Positions 27,087-36,054 of a stretch of 64,000 nt of DNA are shown here, piece by piece. Origin of the DNA: Streptomyces solicavernae (GTDB taxonomy: Bacteria > Actinomycetota > Actinomycetes > Streptomycetales > Streptomycetaceae); contig NZ_JASCIR010000009.1 in assembly GCF_029968095.1 (NCBI RefSeq), forward strand, positions 169,076 through 233,075, given 5' to 3'. The position numbers and the translations under genes were made by a program. Positions within the stretch are counted from its first letter, which is position 1. Each line of letters starts with the position of its first letter. Below the pieces are notes generated by a model. That model ran no database searches. It was not told the DNA's origin and saw only the letters and a list, made by a program, of their open reading frames with translations.

Positions 27087-28007
27087 ATGCCTACCTTGGT
27101 CGGCATGGTCACCATGGCTGCACCCGCTGTCATCACCGCCCTCGCCCTGGCGGGACAACTGACCGGCGTCGCCCCGGCCAGGCCGTCCGGCGTCACCCCG
27201 GGCGGCCCGACGGCACCCCTGGAGTGGAGCGCCGGCGGCCCGCTCACCGTCGACTCGCTGCCCCGCATCACGTACACCGCGCATCGCGGCGGCGCCCTGG
27301 AAGTGCCGGAGAACAGCATGTCCGGGCTGATGGCGGCGTTCGAGCGGGGCACGGCCCAGGTGCTCGACGTGGACACCCGGGTGCTGCGCGACGGCACGCT
27401 GGTCGCGATGCACGACGCGACCCTGGACCGTACGACCGACCGGAAGGGCCGGGTCCGCTCCCTCACGGCGAAGCAGTGGCGCGACGTACGACTGACGCCG
27501 CACCCCTCGCTGCGCGGCACCTGGCGGCCGGAGCGCCCGCCCACGGTGGCCGAGGTGCTCGACCGGTTCGGCGGGCGGGTGGTGCTGCTCCTTGAGGTCA
27601 AGGACAGGGACGGGCTCGCCCCGCTGGCGCGGATGCTGCACAAGCGCGGCCTGACCCGCTCCGTCCTGGTCAACTCGCACTGGCCGTCGGTCGCGAAACG
27701 CGCCCACGAGCTGGGACTGCGCACCCAACTCTGGCGCAGCGCCCGGCAGATGAGGACCGACCGGCCGCGCGAGTGGCGCGGCTTCGTGGACGTCCTGGAC
27801 GTCGACTACAAGGCGCGTGACGAGGATCTGGTGCGCGCGGTCGCCTCGGGCATCCCGCATGTGTGGGCGCACACCGTGAACTCGGCGAGGCAGCGGGACC
27901 GGGTGCTGCGCCTGGGCTGCGACGGCGTGATCACCAACGCGCCCGGCCGCCTCACCCGCACTCCGGTCACGGGCCAGGTCCGGGCACGGCCGCTCAGCGA
28001 GGGGTGA
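27087..28007 (+). CDS. Secreted glycerophosphodiester phosphodiesterase
   Basis: 306 residues with a short hydrophobic N-terminus (MVTMAAPAVITALALAGQL), then the GDPD core: TAHRGGALEVPENS, DVDTRVLRDGTLVAMHDATLDRTTDRKG with the catalytic His pair and metal ligands, LLLEVK, and VWAHTVNS...GCDGVITNAPG. It hydrolyses glycerophosphodiesters to glycerol-3-phosphate. The start may be ATG 27087 or 27105; neither has a convincing SD. The last codons and stop lie in a 20-bp direct repeat shared with the next gene's end. Confidence 0.9.
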   Translation: MPTLVGMVTMAAPAVITALALAGQLTGVAPARPSGVTPGGPTAPLEWSAGGPLTVDSLPRITYTAHRGGALEVPENSMSGLMAAFERGTAQVLDVDTRVLRDGTLVAMHDATLDRTTDRKGRVRSLTAKQWRDVRLTPHPSLRGTWRPERPPTVAEVLDRFGGRVVLLLEVKDRDGLAPLARMLHKRGLTRSVLVNSHWPSVAKRAHELGLRTQLWRSARQMRTDRPREWRGFVDVLDVDYKARDEDLVRAVASGIPHVWAHTVNSARQRDRVLRLGCDGVITNAPGRLTRTPVTGQVRARPLSEG

Positions 28008-28039
28008 GACCGCTCAGCGAGGGGTGAGACCGCTCAGCG
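27991..28039. repeat. 20-bp direct repeat spanning two convergent stop codons
   Basis: CGCTCAGCGAGGGGTGAGAC at 27991-28010 and 28011-28030, then CGCTCAGCG. One copy holds the GDPD stop (28005-28007), the other the TetR stop (28014-28016). A local duplication joined the two gene ends. Confidence 0.9.
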
Positions 28040-28649
28040 CGTACTCGACGAGGGTGTCCGCGTACGCGTGGGTCAGCTCGCCGGTGCCCTGCAGCCAGCG
28101 CTGCGCGATCGGCGAGACGAAGAGTTCGAGAGCGATCCGCGGATCCAGGTCGGCGCGCAGCTCGCCCTCCTCCTGGGCGGCGCGCAGCCGGGCCACGTAG
28201 AGCTGGAGGCCGGGTTCGAGGAGCTGTTCGACGACGCGGGCGCTGAGGTCGCGGTTGATGATGCCCTCGGCGGCGAGCGCACGGTAGGGGATCTCGAACC
28301 GGGGGTCCTTCAGCTCGTCGACGGTGGCGCGCAGCACGTCCTTCAGGTCGGTCGCGAGGTCGCCGGAGTCGGGGATGGCGCGGTACTCCTCCGGGTCCAC
28401 CCCGGCGGCGTCGGCCGCCTCGGCCATACTCCGCTCGCCGAGGTCGACGAAGGCTTCGAGCAGGACCTCCGCCTTGGACGACCACCAGCGGTAGATCGTC
28501 TGCTTGCCGACGCCTGCGCGGGCGGCGATGCCTTCGATGGTGGTCTTCGCGTATCCGGCCTCGCCGATCAGGGCGAGGGCGGCGTCGTAGATGGCGCGGC
28601 GGGAGCGCTCGCTGCGCCGCGATGAGTCGGGGGCTGTCTTGGTGGCCAT
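28014..28649 (-). CDS. TetR/AcrR family transcriptional regulator
   Basis: 211 residues. N-terminal HTH: SRRAIYDAALALIGEAGYAKTTIEGIAARAGVGKQTIYRWWSSKAEVLLEAF. The C-terminal ligand domain has LFVSPIAQRWLQGTGEL, like the TetR_C_16-type group. It is divergent from ddaH with 213 nt between starts, and a palindrome at 28676-28687 lies 27 bp upstream of its own ATG. Autoregulation and control of ddaH are therefore likely. Confidence 0.93.
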   Translation of the reverse strand: MATKTAPDSSRRSERSRRAIYDAALALIGEAGYAKTTIEGIAARAGVGKQTIYRWWSSKAEVLLEAFVDLGERSMAEAADAAGVDPEEYRAIPDSGDLATDLKDVLRATVDELKDPRFEIPYRALAAEGIINRDLSARVVEQLLEPGLQLYVARLRAAQEEGELRADLDPRIALELFVSPIAQRWLQGTGELTHAYADTLVEYALSGLTPR

Positions 28650-28675
28650 GGCTCGAATGTAGCAGCGGGGTGAGG

Positions 28676-28687
28676 CGATACGTATCG
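28676..28687. promoter_or_regulatory. Perfect palindrome CGATACGTATCG, candidate TetR operator
   Basis: A 12-bp perfect dyad in the divergent TetR/ddaH gap, where a TetR autoregulatory site would be expected. GATACGTATC cores are common TetR-type operators. Confidence 0.65.
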
Positions 28688-28862
28688 TCTCGGAATCTCG
28701 CCCTCATGTCTCGCCCTCATGACCGTTCGCGGGGTGAACGCGCGCGGCACATACGGAAAACAACCCGTTCGCCACCGCGCAGGAGGGCTCTTCACGGCGG
28801 ACCATGGGCAGCAATCCGAGTGGCCGACACCCGGCCGCTCCACCCACCGTGAGGAGCCCTCA

Positions 28863-29693
28863 TTGCCTCGTCACGCCACACCCCGGCGCTACCTGATGTG
28901 CCCACCCGCGCACTTCAAGGTCACGTACTCCATCAACCCGTGGATGGACCCGGCCAAGCCCGTCGACGTATCCCTGGCCGTCGCCCAGTGGGAGGACCTG
29001 AGGGAGCGCTACCGCTCGCTCGGCCACACCGTGGAGGAGCTCACCCCCCGCCCCGAACTCCCCGACATGGTCTTCGCCGCGAACGGCGCGACCGTGATCG
29101 GCGGCCGCGTCCTCGGCGCCCGCTTCGCCCACGCCGAGCGCGCCCCCGAGGCCGCCGCGCACCTCGACTGGTTCCGTACGCACGGCTTCGCCGAGGCCGA
29201 CGTGTGCGAGCCCGCCCACATCAACGAGGGCGAGGGCGACTTCGCCGTCACCGCCTCGTACGTGCTCGCCGGGCGCGGCTTCCGGGCCAGCCCGCTGTCG
29301 CACGGCGAGGCGCAGGAGTTCTTCGGGCGGCCGGTGATCGGGCTCGACCTGGTCGACCCGCGCTACTACCACCTCGACACCGCCCTCGCCGTGCTCGACG
29401 ACGCGGCGGACTCCGGCGACGCGGTCATGTACTACCCCGGCGCCTTCTCCCCCGGCAGCCGGGCCGTCCTGCGCCGGCTCTTCCCCGACGCGCTGATCGC
29501 CGAGGAGCCGGACGCCGCGGCGCTCGGCCTGAACGCGGTGTCGGACGGCGTGCACGTGCTGCTGCCGCAGGCCGCGGTGGGCCTCTTCGGGCCGCTCAGG
29601 GAACGCGGCTTCGAGCCGGTCGGGATGGATCTGGGCGAGCTGCTCAAGGGCGGCGGGAGCGTCAAGTGCTGTACGCAGGAGCTGCGTTGCTGA
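28863..29693 (+). CDS. ddaH: N(G),N(G)-dimethylarginine dimethylaminohydrolase / amidinotransferase family
   Basis: 276 residues from a TTG with GAGGAG (28851-28856) upstream; an in-frame ATG at 28896 (MCPPAHFKVTY) is the alternative. The family motifs are RYLMCPPAHFKVTYSINPWM, PDMVFAANGATV, HINEGEGDFAVT and the C-terminal GGGSVKCCTQELRC with the catalytic Cys. It hydrolyses methylated arginine to citrulline, or acts as ornithine-forming amidinohydrolase in relatives. Divergent from a TetR gene that may control it. Confidence 0.9.
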   Translation: MPRHATPRRYLMCPPAHFKVTYSINPWMDPAKPVDVSLAVAQWEDLRERYRSLGHTVEELTPRPELPDMVFAANGATVIGGRVLGARFAHAERAPEAAAHLDWFRTHGFAEADVCEPAHINEGEGDFAVTASYVLAGRGFRASPLSHGEAQEFFGRPVIGLDLVDPRYYHLDTALAVLDDAADSGDAVMYYPGAFSPGSRAVLRRLFPDALIAEEPDAAALGLNAVSDGVHVLLPQAAVGLFGPLRERGFEPVGMDLGELLKGGGSVKCCTQELRC

Positions 29694-29711
29694 CCGCCTC
29701 GCGCGCGTGAC

Positions 29712-29768
29712 CGTACGCGGGCGGGTTCGCCGTACGCGGGCACGTTCGCCGTACGCGGGCAGGTTCGC
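29712..29768. repeat. 19-bp unit x3 downstream of ddaH
   Basis: CGTACGCGGGCGGGTTCGC, CGTACGCGGGCACGTTCGC and CGTACGCGGGCAGGTTCGC in tandem, followed by CGTACGC. The array begins 19 bases after the ddaH stop. Confidence 0.9.
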
Positions 29769-29796
29769 CGTACGCAACAAGCGGCGGCCCTACTTT

Positions 29797-29835
29797 CAGG
29801 CGTCGCTCCCAGGCGTCACTCCCAGGCGTCGCCCC
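29797..29835. repeat. 13-bp unit x3 across the Rsm22 stop codon
   Basis: CAGGCGTCGCTCC, CAGGCGTCACTCC and CAGGCGTCGCCCC in tandem. The middle unit holds the reverse complement of the TGA at 29816-29818; the third encodes the last residues (GDAWE). Confidence 0.88.
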
Positions 29836-30793
29836 ACTCCGCGTCCCGGGCCGCCTTGTACCGGTCCCCGTGCCGCTTCGTCACCGTCGTACGGGTCAGT
29901 TGCTCGTCGCGCACGCACAGGTCGAGCAGCACCTGGCCCTTGCGGAGCTGCGGGCGGCGGACGATGCGGGCCGGGGCCGGGGCGGCCGGGAGGCGGGTGG
30001 CGGCGACGTAGCTGAACTTCTCGTCCTCGTACGCCAGGGAGCCGCCCTTGACCTGCCGGTGCAGGGAGGAGCGGCTGACGCGGGACGCGAAGTGGCACCA
30101 GTCCTTGCCGGGCTCGATGGGGCAGGCGGCGCTGTGCGGGCAGGGCGCGGCGATGCGCAGGCCCGCGGCGATCAGGCGGTCCCTGGCCTCGATGATGCGG
30201 GCGTAGCCGTCGGGGGTGCCGGGTTCGACGACGACGACGGTCTCGCCGGCCGCGGCCGCAGCCTCGACGACCGAGCCGCGGTCGGCCTCGGTCAGCTCGC
30301 CCAGTACGTACGAGATCGTGACGAGATCAGCGCTCTCGACGGTGAGCGCTGCTCCGATACGGGAGCGCTGCCAGCGCGCGGCGCGCAACAGGGGGTTGGA
30401 CTCGGCCAGTTCACGCCCCAGGGCGAGCGCGGGCTCCGCCCAGTCGAGGACCGTGACCGGGCGCTCCTCGGGCCAGGTCGCGCTGACCGCCCAGGTCGCG
30501 GCGCCCGTGCCGCCGCCGATGTCGACATGGCTGCCCGGCGACCAGCCCTCGGGGGCGGCGGCCGCGAAGGCGTCGAGGGCGGAGCGTACGGCCTCGAAGG
30601 TGGCGGGCATCCGGTACGCCGCGTAGGCGGCGACGTCCGAGCGGTCGCGCAGGACGGGGGCGTCGGTCGGGGTGCGGCCGCGGTAGTTGGCGATCAGGCG
30701 GTCCACGGCCTGGGCGGCCTGCTTGGGGGGCAGTCCGTCGAGCAGGCCGCTCAGCGCGGGGCGGAGCGCTTCGGCGGGGGCGGGGTCGTTCAC
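29816..30793 (-). CDS. Rsm22-like small ribosomal subunit methyltransferase
   Basis: 325 residues from a GTG at 30793 (VNDPAPAEALRPAL). SAM-binding motif SHVDIGGGTGAATWAV near residue 90, followed by VTVLDWAEPALALGRELA, LVTISYVLGEL and VVVEPGTPDG. The Rsm22 Cys cluster APCPHSAACPIEPGKDWCHFASRVSR contains four cysteines that may bind an Fe-S cluster. It is thought to methylate or help assemble the small ribosomal subunit. The frame is open far upstream but overlaps the next gene. Confidence 0.9.
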   Translation of the reverse strand: MNDPAPAEALRPALSGLLDGLPPKQAAQAVDRLIANYRGRTPTDAPVLRDRSDVAAYAAYRMPATFEAVRSALDAFAAAAPEGWSPGSHVDIGGGTGAATWAVSATWPEERPVTVLDWAEPALALGRELAESNPLLRAARWQRSRIGAALTVESADLVTISYVLGELTEADRGSVVEAAAAAGETVVVVEPGTPDGYARIIEARDRLIAAGLRIAAPCPHSAACPIEPGKDWCHFASRVSRSSLHRQVKGGSLAYEDEKFSYVAATRLPAAPAPARIVRRPQLRKGQVLLDLCVRDEQLTRTTVTKRHGDRYKAARDAEWGDAWE

Positions 30794-30840
30794 CTGGGGA
30801 ATCGTACCCGCGGCCCCAGCACCCCCGGGGGGCTCCGGGG

Positions 30841-31956
30841 TCAGACCGCCCCCGCCCCCGCCACCGCCCGCGCCAACCGCGTGGCCGCCCGCGCCCGGGG
30901 CGTGCTGTCCGGCACCCTCCGCACCGGATGCACCGTGTTCGCGAGCAGCACCAGGAAACTGTCCGTGGCCCGGTCGAGCACCAGGGACGTCCCCGTGAAC
31001 CCCGTGTGCCCCGCGGCCCCGCGCCCCGCGAGCTCCCCCATGAACCACGGCTGGTCGACCAGGAAGCCGAGCCCCGGCGGCCGGAGCAGCAGGTCGACGA
31101 AGTCCGGCCCGAGGATGCGCGCGGGCCCGTACGCGCCGCCGCCGAGCAGCGTGCGGCAGAACACCGCCAGGTCGTGGGCGGTGCCGAAGAGGCCCGCGTG
31201 CCCGGCGACGCCGCCGAGCGCGTACGCGTTCTCGTCGTGCACCACTCCCCTGAGCATGCCGCGGTCCAGCTTCGCGCGCGGTGTGCGCTGGTCCTCGGTG
31301 GCCGCGGCGAACGGGCAGGGCCCGAAGCCGGTGGCGCGCATGCCGAGGGGCCGGGTGATGCCGTCGCGGATCAGCCGGTCCAGGCGGCGGCCGGTGAGGC
31401 GCTGCAGGACCTGCTGGAGCAGGAGCATGTTCAGGTCGGAGTAGAGGTAGGCGCCGCCCGGCTCGGCGACCGGTTCCTCGGTGCGCAGCGCGGCGAGCAT
31501 CGCGGGCTCGTCCGGGCAGGCGTACAGCGGGAGTTCGGGGCGCAGGCCGGAGGTGTGGGTGAGCAGCTGGCGCACGGTGATGCCGTGGTCCGCGGCCGCG
31601 GTGAGCTCGGGGGCGTACGCGGCGATCCGGGCGTCGATGCCGAGGGTGCCGCGTTCGATCTGCTGGACGGCGGCGACGGCGGTGCACAGCTTGGTGAGCG
31701 AGGCCAGGTCGAAGGGCGTGCCGAGGGTCATCGGGACGCGGCGGTGGGCGGGGAGCTCGACGCCCCCGGCGGCGTACCGGACGGCCCAGCCCGCCGCCTC
31801 CTCGACCGCGAGGACGGGGCCGCGCCCGGCGACCACCACCGCGCCCGCGCACCATGTGCCGGGCAGCGCGCGCACCTCCTCGGCGAGCAGCCGCAGCTCC
31901 TCCGGGTCGAGTCCGGCTCGCTCGGGCGGGCCGCTGCGCAGCCGTGGCGGGGTCAG
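30841..31956 (-). CDS. Serine hydrolase, beta-lactamase (class C-like) family
   Basis: 371 residues. Catalytic motif SLTK in FDLASLTKLCTAV near residue 90, the YSDLN motif near residue 170, and HTGFTGTSLVLD in place of KTG. Such proteins are D-Ala-D-Ala peptidases, esterases or beta-lactamase-like hydrolases. The start appears to be a CTG at 31956 whose last two bases are the first two of the TGA ending the upstream MFS gene (CTGA), with a GGAGCG just before. GTG codons at 32019 and 32010 are alternatives but overlap the MFS gene by more. Confidence 0.8.
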   Translation of the reverse strand: MTPPRLRSGPPERAGLDPEELRLLAEEVRALPGTWCAGAVVVAGRGPVLAVEEAAGWAVRYAAGGVELPAHRRVPMTLGTPFDLASLTKLCTAVAAVQQIERGTLGIDARIAAYAPELTAAADHGITVRQLLTHTSGLRPELPLYACPDEPAMLAALRTEEPVAEPGGAYLYSDLNMLLLQQVLQRLTGRRLDRLIRDGITRPLGMRATGFGPCPFAAATEDQRTPRAKLDRGMLRGVVHDENAYALGGVAGHAGLFGTAHDLAVFCRTLLGGGAYGPARILGPDFVDLLLRPPGLGFLVDQPWFMGELAGRGAAGHTGFTGTSLVLDRATDSFLVLLANTVHPVRRVPDSTPRARAATRLARAVAGAGAV

Positions 31957-33275
31957 CGCTCCGCCCCCTCGGCGCGAGCGGACACCGCCGTACGGGAGTT
32001 CCGCCACGGCCGGCACAGCCCCACGAAGCACGCGGCCGCGAGCAGCGCGCAGGACAGCTGGACCACGGCCATCGGCACGGCGGTGTGCTCGCCCGCGATG
32101 CCGACGAGCGGCGAGGCCACGGCGCCGACCAGGAACGACGACGTGCCGAGCAGTGCGGAGGCGGAGCCCGCGGCGTGCGGGGTGCGCGTCAGGGCGAGGG
32201 TGTTGGCGTTCGGCAACGTGATGCCCATCGCGGACATCAGGACGAAGAGCCCGGCGGCGACCGGTACGAGCCCGAGGTCCCGGGCGTCCCCGAACACCCC
32301 GGCCGTCAGCAGGAGCAGCGCGGCCGCGGCGAGGGTGATCACGGCGAGGCCGGCCCCGAGGACCCGGTCGAGCCGTACCCGTCCGACGAGGATCCTGCCG
32401 TTGATCTGCCCGACGAGGATCAGGCCGACCGAGTTGACGCCGAAGAGGAGGGAGAAGGTCTGCGGGGAAGCGCCGTAGATCTCCTGGATCACGAACGGGG
32501 AGGCCGAGATGTACGCGAAGAGGGCGGCGAAGGCGAAGCCGCCGGCGAGCGTGTACCCGGCGAAGACGCGGTCGCCGAGCAGGCCGCGCATCGTGCGCAG
32601 CGCCGAGCCGACCCCGCCGGACTGGCGGCGCTCCGGCGCCAGGGTCTCGGGCAGGCGGCGCCAGACGAGGGCGGTGAGCGCGATGCCGATGGCGGTGAGG
32701 ACGACGAAGATGCCGCGCCAGTCCGTGAAGCGGAGCACCTGCCCGCCGACCACCGGCGCGACGATCGGGGCGACCCCGGAGATCAGCATCAGGGTGGAGA
32801 AGAACCGGGCCATGTCCACGCCGTCGTACAGGTCGCGCACCACCGCGCGGGCGATCACTATGCCCGCGGCGCCGGCGAGTCCCTGCAGCAGGCGGAAGGC
32901 GACGAGGAGTTCCACGCCGGGCGCGGCGGCGCAGATCGCGGTGGCCACGATGTAGACGAGCAGGCCGACGAGGAGCGGCCGGCGCCGCCCCCAGCGGTCA
33001 CTCATCGGCCCGACCACGAGCTGCCCGAGCGCCATCCCGGCGAGGCAGGCGGTGAGGGTGAGCTGCACGGTGGCGGCGGGCGCGGCCAGGACGCGGGTGA
33101 CCTCGGGCAGTGCCGGCAGGTACATGTCCATGGAGAGGGGCGGTACGGCGGTGAGCCCGCCGAGCAGGAACGTGGTGAGGAGTCCGGTGCGCCGCGCGGC
33201 CGCCTTGCCGCCGTCGCGTACCTCTGGCCCGCTGAGCCCTGCGGAACGCCGGTCCACAGCCGTCACGTACCTCAA
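31953..33275 (-). CDS. MFS multidrug transporter, Bcr/CflA family
   Basis: 440 residues, twelve helices. Bcr/CflA hallmarks: PPLSMDMYLPALPEV near the N-terminus, the motif A loop VGPMSDRWGRRRPLL, FRLLQGLAGAAGIVIARAVVRDLYDG, and GVAPIVAPVVGGQVL. Exports drugs such as bicyclomycin or chloramphenicol in relatives. Its TGA overlaps the start of the serine hydrolase gene, implying coupling of an efflux pump to a beta-lactam-type hydrolase; that functional link is inference. Confidence 0.93.
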   Translation of the reverse strand: MRYVTAVDRRSAGLSGPEVRDGGKAAARRTGLLTTFLLGGLTAVPPLSMDMYLPALPEVTRVLAAPAATVQLTLTACLAGMALGQLVVGPMSDRWGRRRPLLVGLLVYIVATAICAAAPGVELLVAFRLLQGLAGAAGIVIARAVVRDLYDGVDMARFFSTLMLISGVAPIVAPVVGGQVLRFTDWRGIFVVLTAIGIALTALVWRRLPETLAPERRQSGGVGSALRTMRGLLGDRVFAGYTLAGGFAFAALFAYISASPFVIQEIYGASPQTFSLLFGVNSVGLILVGQINGRILVGRVRLDRVLGAGLAVITLAAAALLLLTAGVFGDARDLGLVPVAAGLFVLMSAMGITLPNANTLALTRTPHAAGSASALLGTSSFLVGAVASPLVGIAGEHTAVPMAVVQLSCALLAAACFVGLCRPWRNSRTAVSARAEGAER

Positions 33276-33388
33276 CCCCTCCCCATAGTTGCCTCGGCTC
33301 CCTATGTTCTCAGCTCGGCCGGCGTGGTCGAGGCCAGTCCTCTCGGCAGGGAGCCGAGGCCGGGGTGGCGGCGGTCACGAGAAGCCGG

Positions 33389-35044
33389 TTACACCGGCTT
33401 CAGGCCCGGGTCCCCCGCCTCCGTGACGAACGAAGCCGCCGTCGAGATCGGCGCGCCCGGCGTCGTCACCGCCGGGACCGTCTTGAAGTCGGCCCGCGCC
33501 GCGTCCGTGCCGAGGGCCACCGTCACGTACCCGCGGCGGCCGTTGAAGAACTTCAGGTGCGGGTTGGCCTTCATGTACGTGTCCCACGTGGCGGGCCTGT
33601 CGGCGCCGTCCTCGCCGCTGGCGATGGAGGTCGCGACGATCTCCGTGCCGAGGGTCCTGGAGTCCGGGTCGTCGAAGTCCTGCTTGATGTCGAAGGCGTA
33701 GCCGCGGTGCACGTCGCCGGTGAGCACCATCAGGTTGTCGATTCCGGCCGCGCGCGCCCCGTCCAGCACTCGGGTGCGGGAGGCGCGGTAGCCGTCCCAG
33801 GCGTCCATGGACAGCTTGGGCGTGTCGGTGAGGTCGAACGCCCGCTGGGACACGACGACCTGCTGCGGCAGCAGGTTCCACAGCGCCCGCGACTTCCGCC
33901 AGCCGTCGAGCAGCCAGCGCTCCTGCGTCGCGCCGGTGATGCTGCGCTTCGGGTCGTCCGTCTCGGGCCCGGCCGGGTGCGCGTTGTCGCCGTACGCCTG
34001 GTCGGAGCGGTACTGGCGGGTGTCGAGGATGTCGAACTGGGCGAGCCGGCCCCAGTGCAGGCGCCGGTAGAGCTGCATGTCGGGCCCGGACGGCTGCTGC
34101 GGGCGGCGCAGCGGCTGGTTCTCCCAGTACGCGCGGTACGCGGCGGCCCGGCGGATCAGGAACTCCTCGGGCGGTACGGAGTTCTCGGGGATGTCGTCCG
34201 CGTAGTTGTTCTCGGTCTCGTGGTCGTCCCAGGTGACGAGGAACGGGTGCGCGGCGTGCGCGGCCTTCAGGTCGGGGTCGGACTTGTAGAGGCCGTAGCG
34301 CATCCGGTAGTCGTCGAGGGTGACGGTTTCCCGGTTGAAGTGGGCGGGCAGCACGCGGTCGGTGTAGCTGCGGGCGCCGCCGGTGGAGTTGACGGCGTAC
34401 TCGTAGAGGTAGTCCCCGAGGTGGAGGACCACGTCGACGTCGTCCTGCGCGAGGTGCCCGTGCGCCGTGAAGTAGCCGTCGTGGTACGCCTGGCAGGAGA
34501 CGGCGGCGAGCTTCAGGGCGGAGACGGCGGCGGCGCGGGCCGGGGCGGTGCGGGTGCGGCCGACCGGGCTGACCCACTTGCCGGTGCGGAAGCGGTAGTA
34601 GTAGACGCGCCCGGCGTCCAGGCCGTCGACCTCGACGTGCACGGAGTGGCCGAACTCGGGGTGCGCGGTGGCGGTGCCCCGTCTGACGGTCCGGGCGAAG
34701 CGGTCGTCGTGGGCGATTTCCCACGCGACGGTGACGCGCCGGGCGGGCAGTCCGCCGTCGGCCTCGAAGGGCTGGGGGGCGAGCCGGGTCCACAGCACGA
34801 CATTGCCGGGCTGCGGGTCGCCGGAGGCCACGCCCATGCTGAACGGGTCGTCGGATATGCGCCGTGCGTCCAGTTCCGCGGCGTGCGCGGCGCCGGTGCC
34901 CGGCAGGTTGGTGGCGAAGGCCAGCGCGGCGGCGGCGCCGGTCACGGTGAGGAACCGCCGGCGCCCCAAGTGGCGTGCCGCGGCCTGGAGTTCGTCGGTG
35001 CGGTGAGCTGCGTTGCGGGCTGCTTCGTGCGCGGCGACTGTCAT
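33389..35044 (-). CDS. phoD: Alkaline phosphatase D
   Basis: 551 residues. A twin-arginine signal ([20 protein letters not shown], then AAHA) ends near residue 55. PhoD_N domain ([20 protein letters not shown]) then the metallophosphatase core: [52 protein letters not shown] and [16 protein letters not shown]. Exported folded through Tat, it releases phosphate from phosphodiesters outside the cell. I see no clear PHO box in the 130 nt upstream. Confidence 0.95.
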   Translation of the reverse strand: MTVAAHEAARNAAHRTDELQAAARHLGRRRFLTVTGAAAALAFATNLPGTGAAHAAELDARRISDDPFSMGVASGDPQPGNVVLWTRLAPQPFEADGGLPARRVTVAWEIAHDDRFARTVRRGTATAHPEFGHSVHVEVDGLDAGRVYYYRFRTGKWVSPVGRTRTAPARAAAVSALKLAAVSCQAYHDGYFTAHGHLAQDDVDVVLHLGDYLYEYAVNSTGGARSYTDRVLPAHFNRETVTLDDYRMRYGLYKSDPDLKAAHAAHPFLVTWDDHETENNYADDIPENSVPPEEFLIRRAAAYRAYWENQPLRRPQQPSGPDMQLYRRLHWGRLAQFDILDTRQYRSDQAYGDNAHPAGPETDDPKRSITGATQERWLLDGWRKSRALWNLLPQQVVVSQRAFDLTDTPKLSMDAWDGYRASRTRVLDGARAAGIDNLMVLTGDVHRGYAFDIKQDFDDPDSRTLGTEIVATSIASGEDGADRPATWDTYMKANPHLKFFNGRRGYVTVALGTDAARADFKTVPAVTTPGAPISTAASFVTEAGDPGLKPV

Positions 35045-35177
35045 CTGCCCCTCCCCTGACGGTTGTTGTCAGAGGCATTCGACGGGGGCGCGAAGACCGG
35101 GGGCTGTCGCGTACACAACAGTCGTATGGCGGACGGATGAGCGGCGGATTGCCGCGCGTCCCGTACGCTGCGGGGCC

Positions 35178-35936
35178 ATGAACGAGGCGCAAACGAAGAT
35201 CGCGATCGTGACGGGCGCGGGTTCCGGCATCGGCCGGGCCGTCGCCCTCGAACTGGCCCGCGGCGGCTGGTCCCTGGCGCTCGCCGGGCGGCGCACCGAA
35301 GCCCTTCAGGAGACGGCGGCGCTCACGAAGAGCGACGACGTGCTCTGCGTACGCACCGATGTCGCGGTGCAGGACGACGTGGCGGCCCTGTTCGCCGCCG
35401 CCGGGGACCGGTTCGGCCGGCTCGACCTGCTCTTCAACAACGCCGGTACGTTCGGCCCGGGCGGCGTCCCCCTGGACGAGCTGTCCTACGAGGCGTGGCG
35501 GCACGTCGTCGACACCAACCTCAACGGCGCGTTCCTGTGCGCGCAGGCCGCGTTCCGGCAGATGAAGGGCCAGTCCCCGCAGGGCGGGCGGATCATCAAC
35601 AACGGGTCGATCTCCGCCCAGGTGCCGCGCCCGCACTCCGTCGCGTACACCGCGACCAAGCACGCCATGACGGGCCTGACGAAGTCGCTGTCCCTGGACG
35701 GGCGCCCGTACCGGATCGCCACCAGCCAGATCGACATCGGCAACGCCGCGACCGACATGACCGCGCAGATGCAGCGCGGCATCCTGCAGGCAGGCGGGGA
35801 GCTGGCCGCCGAGCCGGTGATGGACGTCGCCGACGTGGCCCGCACGGTGCGGCACATGGCGGAGCTTCCCTTGGAGGCGAACGTGCAGTTCGCCACGGTG
35901 ATGGCCACGAACATGCCGTTCATCGGGCGGGGTTGA
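35178..35936 (+). CDS. Short-chain dehydrogenase/reductase
   Basis: 252 residues: [16 protein letters not shown] dinucleotide motif, [18 protein letters not shown] and the YTATKHAM catalytic Tyr-Lys pair. Substrate unknown. TACGCT at 35164-35169 lies nine bases before the ATG and no SD is present, so the message may be leaderless. The final codons start a 55-bp direct repeat. Confidence 0.92.
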   Translation: MNEAQTKIAIVTGAGSGIGRAVALELARGGWSLALAGRRTEALQETAALTKSDDVLCVRTDVAVQDDVAALFAAAGDRFGRLDLLFNNAGTFGPGGVPLDELSYEAWRHVVDTNLNGAFLCAQAAFRQMKGQSPQGGRIINNGSISAQVPRPHSVAYTATKHAMTGLTKSLSLDGRPYRIATSQIDIGNAATDMTAQMQRGILQAGGELAAEPVMDVADVARTVRHMAELPLEANVQFATVMATNMPFIGRG

Positions 35937-36040
35937 GCGGTTTTCCGTCGCGGGCGCGGGCCGGGAATGCCCGCGTCCCGTACGGAGTTGAGCAGTTTTC
36001 CGTCGCGGGCGCAGGCCGGGGAATGCCCGCGTCCCGTACG
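35931..36040. repeat. Direct repeat of about 55 bp, two copies, from the SDR stop
   Basis: 35931-35984 and 35985-36040 share TTGAGC(G/A)GTTTTCCGTCGCG, GGGCGC(G/A)GGCCGGG, AATGCCCGCGTCCCGTACG. The first copy includes the SDR TGA. Each copy contains an internal dyad CGGG(A)AATGCCCG. This block resembles other streptomycete intergenic repeats. Confidence 0.85.
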
Positions 36041-36054
36041 GGGTTGGTCGGCAC

